Shown here: in pieces, positions 49,301 to 58,905 of the stretch | Numbering within the stretch: the first letter of the stretch is position 1 | Layout: every line of letters begins with the position of its first letter | Assembly: GCA_013399305.1 (NCBI GenBank) | Contig: VXAI01000020.1 | Span: forward strand, 7,200,607-7,264,606 | DNA length: 64,000 bases | From: Rostratula benghalensis | Lineage: Eukaryota; Chordata; Aves; Charadriiformes; Rostratulidae | Direction of reading: 5' to 3' | Translations under genes and position numbers: made by a program | The notes under the pieces: model-generated | The model's input: only the letters and a program-made list of their open reading frames with translations | Told to the model about the DNA's origin: nothing | Database searches by the model: none

Positions 49301-52300
49301 CTCTTCTCTTCTCTTCTCTTCTCTTCTCTTCTCTTCTCTTCTCTTCTCTTCTCTTCTCTTCTCTTCTCTTCTCTTCTCTTCTCTTCTCTTCTCTTCTCTT
49401 CTCTTCTCTTCTCTTCTCTTCTCTTCTCTTCTCTTCTCTTCTCTTCTCTTCTCTTCTCTTCTCTTCTCTTCTCTTCTCTTCTCTTCTCTTCTCTTCTCTT
49501 CTCTTCTCTTCTCTTCTCTTCTCTTCTCTTCTCTTCTCTTCTCTTCTCTTCTCTTCTCTTCTCTTCTCTTCTCTTCTCTTCTCTTCTCTTCTCTTCTCTT
49601 CTCTTCTCTTCTCTTCTCTTCTCTTCTCTTCTCTTCTCTTCTCTTCTCTTCTCTTCTCTTCTCTTCTCTTCTCTTCTCTTCTCTTCTCTTCTCTTCTCTT
49701 CTCTTCTCTTCTCTTCTCTTCTCTTCTCTTCTCTTCTCTTCTCTTCTCTTCTCTTCTCTTCTCTTCTCTTCTCTTCTCTTCTCTTCTCTTCTCTTCTCTT
49801 CTCTTCTCTTCTCTTCTCTTCTCTTCTCTTCTCTTCTCTTCTCTTCTCTTCTCTTCTCTTCTCTTCTCTTCTCTTCTCTTCTCTTCTCTTCTCTTCTCTT
49901 CTCTTCTCTTCTCTTCTCTTCTCTTCTCTTCTCTTCTCTTCTCTTCTCTTCTCTTCTCTTCTCTTCTCTTCTCTTCTCTTCTCTTCTCTTCTCTTCTCTT
50001 CTCTTCTCTTCTCTTCTCTTCTCTTCTCTTCTCTTCTCTTCTCTTCTCTTCTCTTCTCTTCTCTTCTCTTCTCTTCTCTTCTCTTCTCTTCTCTTCTCTT
50101 CTCTTCTCTTCTCTTCTCTTCTCTTCTCTTCTCTTCTCTTCTCTTCTCTTCTCTTCTCTTCTCTTCTCTTCTCTTCTCTTCTCTTCTCTTCTCTTCTCTT
50201 CTCTTCTCTTCTCTTCTCTTCTCTTCTCTTCTCTTCTCTTCTCTTCTCTTCTCTTCTCTTCTCTTCTCTTCTCTTCTCTTCTCTTCTCTTCTCTTCTCTT
50301 CTCTTCTCTTCTCTTCTCTTCTCTTCTCTTCTCTTCTCTTCTCTTCTCTTCTCTTCTCTTCTCTTCTCTTCTCTTCTCTTCTCTTCTCTTCTCTTCTCTT
50401 CTCTTCTCTTCTCTTCTCTTCTCTTCTCTTCTCTTCTCTTCTCTTCTCTTCTCTTCTCTTCTCTTCTCTTCTCTTCTCTTCTCTTCTCTTCTCTTCTCTT
50501 CTCTTCTCTTCTCTTCTCTTCTCTTCTCTTCTCTTCTCTTCTCTTCTCTTCTCTTCTCTTCTCTTCTCTTCTCTTCTCTTCTCTTCTCTTCTCTTCTCTT
50601 CTCTTCTCTTCTCTTCTCTTCTCTTCTCTTCTCTTCTCTTCTCTTCTCTTCTCTTCTCTTCTCTTCTCTTCTCTTCTCTTCTCTTCTCTTCTCTTCTCTT
50701 CTCTTCTCTTCTCTTCTCTTCTCTTCTCTTCTCTTCTCTTCTCTTCTCTTCTCTTCTCTTCTCTTCTCTTCTCTTCTCTTCTCTTCTCTTCTCTTCTCTT
50801 CTCTTCTCTTCTCTTCTCTTCTCTTCTCTTCTCTTCTCTTCTCTTCTCTTCTCTTCTCTTCTCTTCTCTTCTCTTCTCTTCTCTTCTCTTCTCTTCTCTT
50901 CTCTTCTCTTCTCTTCTCTTCTCTTCTCTTCTCTTCTCTTCTCTTCTCTTCTCTTCTCTTCTCTTCTCTTCTCTTCTCTTCTCTTCTCTTCTCTTCTCTT
51001 CTCTTCTCTTCTCTTCTCTTCTCTTCTCTTCTCTTCTCTTCTCTTCTCTTCTCTTCTCTTCTCTTCTCTTCTCTTCTCTTCTCTTCTCTTCTCTTCTCTT
51101 CTCTTCTCTTCTCTTCTCTTCTCTTCTCTTCTCTTCTCTTCTCTTCTCTTCTCTTCTCTTCTCTTCTCTTCTCTTCTCTTCTCTTCTCTTCTCTTCTCTT
51201 CTCTTCTCTTCTCTTCTCTTCTCTTCTCTTCTCTTCTCTTCTCTTCTCTTCTCTTCTCTTCTCTTCTCTTCTCTTCTCTTCTCTTCTCTTCTCTTCTCTT
51301 CTCTTCTCTTCTCTTCTCTTCTCTTCTCTTCTCTTCTCTTCTCTTCTCTTCTCTTCTCTTCTCTTCTCTTCTCTTCTCTTCTCTTCTCTTCTCTTCTCTT
51401 CTCTTCTCTTCTCTTCTCTTCTCTTCTCTTCTCTTCTCTTCTCTTCTCTTCTCTTCTCTTCTCTTCTCTTCTCTTCTCTTCTCTTCTCTTCTCTTCTCTT
51501 CTCTTCTCTTCTCTTCTCTTCTCTTCTCTTCTCTTCTCTTCTCTTCTCTTCTCTTCTCTTCTCTTCTCTTCTCTTCTCTTCTCTTCTCTTCTCTTCTCTT
51601 CTCTTCTCTTCTCTTCTCTTCTCTTCTCTTCTCTTCTCTTCTCTTCTCTTCTCTTCTCTTCTCTTCTCTTCTCTTCTCTTCTCTTCTCTTCTCTTCTCTT
51701 CTCTTCTCTTCTCTTCTCTTCTCTTCTCTTCTCTTCTCTTCTCTTCTCTTCTCTTCTCTTCTCTTCTCTTCTCTTCTCTTCTCTTCTCTTCTCTTCTCTT
51801 CTCTTCTCTTCTCTTCTCTTCTCTTCTCTTCTCTTCTCTTCTCTTCTCTTCTCTTCTCTTCTCTTCTCTTCTCTTCTCTTCTCTTCTCTTCTCTTCTCTT
51901 CTCTTCTCTTCTCTTCTCTTCTCTTCTCTTCTCTTCTCTTCTCTTCTCTTCTCTTCTCTTCTCTTCTCTTCTCTTCTCTTCTCTTCTCTTCTCTTCTCTT
52001 CTCTTCTCTTCTCTTCTCTTCTCTTCTCTTCTCTTCTCTTCTCTTCTCTTCTCTTCTCTTCTCTTCTCTTCTCTTCTCTTCTCTTCTCTTCTCTTCTCTT
52101 CTCTTCTCTTCTCTTCTCTTCTCTTCTCTTCTCTTCTCTTCTCTTCTCTTCTCTTCTCTTCTCTTCTCTTCTCTTCTCTTCTCTTCTCTTCTCTTCTCTT
52201 CTCTTCTCTTCTCTTCTCTTCTCTTCTCTTCTCTTCTCTTCTCTTCTCTTCTCTTCTCTTCTCTTCTCTTCTCTTCTCTTCTCTTCTCTTCTCTTCTCTT

Positions 52301-55300
52301 CTCTTCTCTTCTCTTCTCTTCTCTTCTCTTCTCTTCTCTTCTCTTCTCTTCTCTTCTCTTCTCTTCTCTTCTCTTCTCTTCTCTTCTCTTCTCTTCTCTT
52401 CTCTTCTCTTCTCTTCTCTTCTCTTCTCTTCTCTTCTCTTCTCTTCTCTTCTCTTCTCTTCTCTTCTCTTCTCTTCTCTTCTCTTCTCTTCTCTTCTCTT
52501 CTCTTCTCTTCTCTTCTCTTCTCTTCTCTTCTCTTCTCTTCTCTTCTCTTCTCTTCTCTTCTCTTCTCTTCTCTTCTCTTCTCTTCTCTTCTCTTCTCTT
52601 CTCTTCTCTTCTCTTCTCTTCTCTTCTCTTCTCTTCTCTTCTCTTCTCTTCTCTTCTCTTCTCTTCTCTTCTCTTCTCTTCTCTTCTCTTCTCTTCTCTT
52701 CTCTTCTCTTCTCTTCTCTTCTCTTCTCTTCTCTTCTCTTCTCTTCTCTTCTCTTCTCTTCTCTTCTCTTCTCTTCTCTTCTCTTCTCTTCTCTTCTCTT
52801 CTCTTCTCTTCTCTTCTCTTCTCTTCTCTTCTCTTCTCTTCTCTTCTCTTCTCTTCTCTTCTCTTCTCTTCTCTTCTCTTCTCTTCTCTTCTCTTCTCTT
52901 CTCTTCTCTTCTCTTCTCTTCTCTTCTCTTCTCTTCTCTTCTCTTCTCTTCTCTTCTCTTCTCTTCTCTTCTCTTCTCTTCTCTTCTCTTCTCTTCTCTT
53001 CTCTTCTCTTCTCTTCTCTTCTCTTCTCTTCTCTTCTCTTCTCTTCTCTTCTCTTCTCTTCTCTTCTCTTCTCTTCTCTTCTCTTCTCTTCTCTTCTCTT
53101 CTCTTCTCTTCTCTTCTCTTCTCTTCTCTTCTCTTCTCTTCTCTTCTCTTCTCTTCTCTTCTCTTCTCTTCTCTTCTCTTCTCTTCTCTTCTCTTCTCTT
53201 CTCTTCTCTTCTCTTCTCTTCTCTTCTCTTCTCTTCTCTTCTCTTCTCTTCTCTTCTCTTCTCTTCTCTTCTCTTCTCTTCTCTTCTCTTCTCTTCTCTT
53301 CTCTTCTCTTCTCTTCTCTTCTCTTCTCTTCTCTTCTCTTCTCTTCTCTTCTCTTCTCTTCTCTTCTCTTCTCTTCTCTTCTCTTCTCTTCTCTTCTCTT
53401 CTCTTCTCTTCTCTTCTCTTCTCTTCTCTTCTCTTCTCTTCTCTTCTCTTCTCTTCTCTTCTCTTCTCTTCTCTTCTCTTCTCTTCTCTTCTCTTCTCTT
53501 CTCTTCTCTTCTCTTCTCTTCTCTTCTCTTCTCTTCTCTTCTCTTCTCTTCTCTTCTCTTCTCTTCTCTTCTCTTCTCTTCTCTTCTCTTCTCTTCTCTT
53601 CTCTTCTCTTCTCTTCTCTTCTCTTCTCTTCTCTTCTCTTCTCTTCTCTTCTCTTCTCTTCTCTTCTCTTCTCTTCTCTTCTCTTCTCTTCTCTTCTCTT
53701 CTCTTCTCTTCTCTTCTCTTCTCTTCTCTTCTCTTCTCTTCTCTTCTCTTCTCTTCTCTTCTCTTCTCTTCTCTTCTCTTCTCTTCTCTTCTCTTCTCTT
53801 CTCTTCTCTTCTCTTCTCTTCTCTTCTCTTCTCTTCTCTTCTCTTCTCTTCTCTTCTCTTCTCTTCTCTTCTCTTCTCTTCTCTTCTCTTCTCTTCTCTT
53901 CTCTTCTCTTCTCTTCTCTTCTCTTCTCTTCTCTTCTCTTCTCTTCTCTTCTCTTCTCTTCTCTTCTCTTCTCTTCTCTTCTCTTCTCTTCTCTTCTCTT
54001 CTCTTCTCTTCTCTTCTCTTCTCTTCTCTTCTCTTCTCTTCTCTTCTCTTCTCTTCTCTTCTCTTCTCTTCTCTTCTCTTCTCTTCTCTTCTCTTCTCTT
54101 CTCTTCTCTTCTCTTCTCTTCTCTTCTCTTCTCTTCTCTTCTCTTCTCTTCTCTTCTCTTCTCTTCTCTTCTCTTCTCTTCTCTTCTCTTCTCTTCTCTT
54201 CTCTTCTCTTCTCTTCTCTTCTCTTCTCTTCTCTTCTCTTCTCTTCTCTTCTCTTCTCTTCTCTTCTCTTCTCTTCTCTTCTCTTCTCTTCTCTTCTCTT
54301 CTCTTCTCTTCTCTTCTCTTCTCTTCTCTTCTCTTCTCTTCTCTTCTCTTCTCTTCTCTTCTCTTCTCTTCTCTTCTCTTCTCTTCTCTTCTCTTCTCTT
54401 CTCTTCTCTTCTCTTCTCTTCTCTTCTCTTCTCTTCTCTTCTCTTCTCTTCTCTTCTCTTCTCTTCTCTTCTCTTCTCTTCTCTTCTCTTCTCTTCTCTT
54501 CTCTTCTCTTCTCTTCTCTTCTCTTCTCTTCTCTTCTCTTCTCTTCTCTTCTCTTCTCTTCTCTTCTCTTCTCTTCTCTTCTCTTCTCTTCTCTTCTCTT
54601 CTCTTCTCTTCTCTTCTCTTCTCTTCTCTTCTCTTCTCTTCTCTTCTCTTCTCTTCTCTTCTCTTCTCTTCTCTTCTCTTCTCTTCTCTTCTCTTCTCTT
54701 CTCTTCTCTTCTCTTCTCTTCTCTTCTCTTCTCTTCTCTTCTCTTCTCTTCTCTTCTCTTCTCTTCTCTTCTCTTCTCTTCTCTTCTCTTCTCTTCTCTT
54801 CTCTTCTCTTCTCTTCTCTTCTCTTCTCTTCTCTTCTCTTCTCTTCTCTTCTCTTCTCTTCTCTTCTCTTCTCTTCTCTTCTCTTCTCTTCTCTTCTCTT
54901 CTCTTCTCTTCTCTTCTCTTCTCTTCTCTTCTCTTCTCTTCTCTTCTCTTCTCTTCTCTTCTCTTCTCTTCTCTTCTCTTCTCTTCTCTTCTCTTCTCTT
55001 CTCTTCTCTTCTCTTCTCTTCTCTTCTCTTCTCTTCTCTTCTCTTCTCTTCTCTTCTCTTCTCTTCTCTTCTCTTCTCTTCTCTTCTCTTCTCTTCTCTT
55101 CTCTTCTCTTCTCTTCTCTTCTCTTCTCTTCTCTTCTCTTCTCTTCTCTTCTCTTCTCTTCTCTTCTCTTCTCTTCTCTTCTCTTCTCTTCTCTTCTCTT
55201 CTCTTCTCTTCTCTTCTCTTCTCTTCTCTTCTCTTCTCTTCTCTTCTCTTCTCTTCTCTTCTCTTCTCTTCTCTTCTCTTCTCTTCTCTTCTCTTCTCTT

Positions 55301-56000
55301 CTCTTCTCTTCTCTTCTCTTCTCTTCTCTTCTCTTCTCTTCTCTTCTCTTCTCTTCTCTTCTCTTCTCTTCTCTTCTCTTCTCTTCTCTTCTCTTCTCTT
55401 CTCTTCTCTTCTCTTCTCTTCTCTTCTCTTCTCTTCTCTTCTCTTCTCTTCTCTTCTCTTCTCTTCTCTTCTCTTCTCTTCTCTTCTCTTCTCTTCTCTT
55501 CTCTTCTCTTCTCTTCTCTTCTCTTCTCTTCTCTTCTCTTCTCTTCTCTTCTCTTCTCTTCTCTTCTCTTCTCTTCTCTTCTCTTCTCTTCTCTTCTCTT
55601 CTCTTCTCTTCTCTTCTCTTCTCTTCTCTTCTCTTCTCTTCTCTTCTCTTCTCTTCTCTTCTCTTCTCTTCTCTTCTCTTCTCTTCTCTTCTCTTCTCTT
55701 CTCTTCTCTTCTCTTCTCTTCTCTTCTCTTCTCTTCTCTTCTCTTCTCTTCTCTTCTCTTCTCTTCTCTTCTCTTCTCTTCTCTTCTCTTCTCTTCTCTT
55801 CTCTTCTCTTCTCTTCTCTTCTCTTCTCTTCTCTTCTCTTCTCTTCTCTTCTCTTCTCTTCTCTTCTCTTCTCTTCTCTTCTCTTCTCTTCTCTTCTCTT
55901 CTCTTCTCTTCTCTTCTCTTCTCTTCTCTTCTCTTCTCTTCTCTTCTCTTCTCTTCTCTTCTCTTCTCTTCTCTTCTCTTCTCTTCTCTTCTCTTCTCTT
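31381..56000. repeat. Giant (CTCTT)4924 pentanucleotide array
   Basis: The + strand is CTCTT repeated head to tail for 24620 bp, which is exactly 4924 units; the minus strand is AAGAG. I saw no substitution or indel, and the minus-strand conceptual translation is an unbroken KRREE series, which agrees. The strand split is total: all pyrimidine on +, all purine on -. The unit is mirror-symmetric, which favours triplex (H-DNA) formation. It lies in the SNTG1 intron following the RHEEV exon, so it would be transcribed as CUCUU RNA. N gaps lie on both sides, so no unique sequence is joined to it. The true copy number and perfection are uncertain because such DNA assembles poorly. Confidence 0.97.
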
Positions 56001-56220
56001 NNNNNNNNNNNNNNNNNNNNNNNNNNNNNNNNNNNNNNNNNNNNNNNNNNNNNNNNNNNNNNNNNNNNNNNNNNNNNNNNNNNNNNNNNNNNNNNNNNNN
56101 NNNNNNNNNNNNNNNNNNNNNNNNNNNNNNNNNNNNNNNNNNNNNNNNNNNNNNNNNNNNNNNNNNNNNNNNNNNNNNNNNNNNNNNNNNNNNNNNNNNN
56201 NNNNNNNNNNNNNNNNNNNN
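56001..56220. other. Assembly gap (220 N), right of the array
   Basis: Unresolved bases between the CTCTT array and a short related array. The change from CTCTT to TCTCC units must occur in or beside this gap. Confidence 0.98.
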
Positions 56221-56282
56221 TCTCTTCTCCTCTCCTCTCCTCTCCTCTCCTCTCCTCTCCTCTCCTCTCCTCTCCTCTCCTC
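56221..56282. repeat. Right-edge (TCTCC)11 variant array
   Basis: One TCTCT unit (a rotation of CTCTT) is followed by eleven TCTCC units, then TC and a T8 run. TCTCC differs from TCTCT by a single T-to-C change. This is the only place where the repeat tract is joined to unique DNA, so it anchors the array's right side in this intron. Confidence 0.93.
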
Positions 56283-58403
56283 TTTTTTTTAAAAAATGAA
56301 CAATTTTACAGACTGAAAAAAGGTACTTTCCTAATAACCAATCAGGAACTGTAGTACAGTGAAACAAAGTAAAATTTTATTTGCTGCATTTATGGAATCA
56401 CTTGAGACAACTTTGGTTTTAAATAACCCTAACTTACTTAGAAAGAAACACAAAGCACAGCTTCCATTGAGTTCTTTGCAATCTCCCTCTCTGATAAGTG
56501 TTTCAGGTTAGGAAACCCACAAAAGTTATTGTTAATGAGTGAAAATATTTAGTTTGAGTAGTTTTCTTGAATTAATTTAGGAATTTGCTGTCAAAGAATG
56601 GATAAAAATAGATTTGTTGGTGCCTTAAACATCAGAGACTTCTTGTTAAATCTATTAAAAAATGTACAAAAATTTTTTTGTTGCTTCATTTCTTCTTGAA
56701 CTCAAAGCTGAATTCCTTTGCTATATGGAATAATATCTCAGAAAGAATTAATCACATATATCTGATTGATATTACAAAGACTATACATTTTTATTTTTGG
56801 TGCATCCATTCTTTACTCCCAAATTTTGCTTCTTTATGAGCCAATTATCATTTATGCTTGGGTAGCCTGTCAAGAGAGCACTTTATTATCAAAGTGTATG
56901 TACTGGGTTCCTAAACTCTATGTTGATATGAGATCTCCCGTGACAGGAAAATTAATCATTAATTTTTAGATACAGAGAACGAGGAATTCATATAATACTC
57001 CTGGAAAGGAGGCAACCAAATAGTTAAAGAATGCCTGCTCATCTCACCTTTTACTAATTAATGGTTCAGTATCATAAAATAACAACATAAAATGCAACCA
57101 AGGAAGAACTTGACGTGTGTTAATCCTTACACTTGCTTTTACCTATGTTAGCAGAAAGATGACATAAGGTCAACGCAGATACACAATTTAGCTCTTTGAC
57201 ATTATAAATTCCAGTTTTATTCATGAGGCTACTTTTTGAAAGTCGTAAGACAAATTTTATTTCCATTTTTAATTACTGATAGTATCCTACTATGAGAGTG
57301 ATGGGATGAAGCCACATAGAAGATCAGTAAACCCACCATTTAAGTAATAGGATAAAGAGATCTTTTTTTTTTTATTTAGACCAAATTGTTCAGAGTTAGA
57401 TTTGAATATGTGCAACTAATATATGTAGAGGTGATTTATTTGCATGTTTCATAGTTTTCCTGTGTGTACAGATACAGAGTCTTAAGAAAAAAACAAGAGT
57501 AAAACAGTATATTTCCAGGTTCCAAAAATGGTAATAAATCTGTCGGTGAATGATCATGCAAACTTATGGCAGCTTTCTCCAGGGAAGAATCTGTTACCTG
57601 CCTAGCAGAAAATATTGTTTTCATTGTGTTTATTTCCTAAGGTAATTTTGTAAGGTAATAAAAAGGATGAAAACCTTCCTACTGTGCGTCAACGTGCTGC
57701 AATTTCTCACATAATTCAGCTAGTTTACCATTGCCAAAGGAGTTGTAGGAGTTCTTCTTTGATGGTATCTGATTGCCAAGGAACTAAACTTACCTTTTTT
57801 ATAACTACTTTTTTTGTAAAAGTGTAAGAATTAAATCTAATTCAGCTAAATTAATTGATATCATAGAAATGTTAGGTTTTTGTCCCTGAAAAGACAAGAT
57901 GGTCTCCACCCAAACTACCTATGTAGTCAACAGATAGAAGAAAATATCTTTAAGATTTGAAGGAAGTGAACCAGTCATCCTAACTTCGTCATTTACTTCT
58001 ATCTCATTAACTATATAAAGAATGTAGACATCTCCAGAGAGTAATTCAGTCTCCTTCAATTAAGTACCTATCTCTTCCTCTTTTAATAAGAAATGGCAAG
58101 AGGGTACTTTACCATAATAGCCTACAGGTGGGAAGAGTCACCCTGACGTTGAGAGACAGGAGCTCTCTGTGCTACCCAGCCCACAGACCTGGTGCTATCT
58201 GTACCACCCCTGGTGAAAGGTTGTCCAGAGACAAAGCAGGGCTGAGACTGTGCCCCCGTCTTCCAGAGACTGTTCTCTTTTCAGTCCATTGAGGGACACG
58301 TAAAATTCATGCCAGTGCTGTTTAGCAGGAGGCAAGGCACTCTGTCATCCAGGCTATCCGGTAGGATTCAGCCAGTCGGAGTATTGCTTAAGTGCAGCAG
58401 ATT
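56283..58403 (+). other. SNTG1: SNTG1 intron, right of the array
   Basis: Begins with T8 and A6, then AT-rich intron. From about 58125 to 58400 the sequence becomes noticeably richer in G and C. It could be an old repeat, but I cannot assign it. No exon is recognised. Confidence 0.75.
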
Positions 58404-58905
58404 GTAGAATCATATTAAGGGTTTGGCTTGGAAGGGACCTTAATAGTCCCTCCATCAAGTTCCAACCCCCCTGCCATGGGCAGGGACGCCTCCCACTGGA
58501 GCAGGTTGCTCAAAGCCCCGTCCAGCCTGATCTTCAACACTTCAAGAGATGGGGCATCCACAGCTTCTCCAGGCAACCTATTCCAGTGCCTCACCACCCT
58601 CACAGTAAAGAATTTCTTCCTAATATCTGATGTAAATCTCCTCTCTTTCAATTTAAAACTGTTAGCCCTTGTCCTATTGCTCCACTCCCTGATAAAAAGT
58701 CCCTCCCCATCTCTCCTGTAGCCCCCCTTTAGATACTGGAAGGCTGCTATAAGGTCTCCCTGGAGCCTTCTCTTCTCCAGGCTGAACAACCCCAACTCTC
58801 TCAGCCTGTCTTCTTAGGAGAGGTGCCCATCCCTCTGGTCATCTTTGTGGCCCTCTGGTGGACCCGTTGCAACATATCCATGTCCTTACTGTGCAGCCTG
58901 AGCAC
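58404..58905 (-). mobile_element. CR1 LINE 3'-end fragment, well preserved
   Basis: The minus strand has an open frame (58415-58795) reading the CR1 reverse transcriptase C-terminus: GLFSLEKRRLQGDLIAAFQY, LKGGYRRDGEGLF, RKKFFTVRVVRHWNRLPGEA and SLEVL. It continues through the end of ORF2 into the 3' untranslated region. The 3' end is on the left (tagaatcatattaagg). It is 5'-truncated, and the right side still resembles CR1 to about 58905. Fewer frame breaks than the copy at 5558 suggest a younger insertion. Confidence 0.94.

Noticed and set aside
31381..56282. CRISPR array, telomere or centromere satellite
   Set aside because: There are no spacers, the unit is not the vertebrate telomere TTAGGG, and the flanks are ordinary gene intron.
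31195..56367. Minus-strand open frame of 8390 codons
   Set aside because: It is the AAGAG repeat (KRREE over and over) read through two N gaps. No stop is possible in the unit, so the frame has no meaning as a gene.
58415..58795. 126-codon minus-strand frame as a host gene
   Set aside because: It is the C-terminal part of CR1 ORF2 plus its 3' untranslated region.
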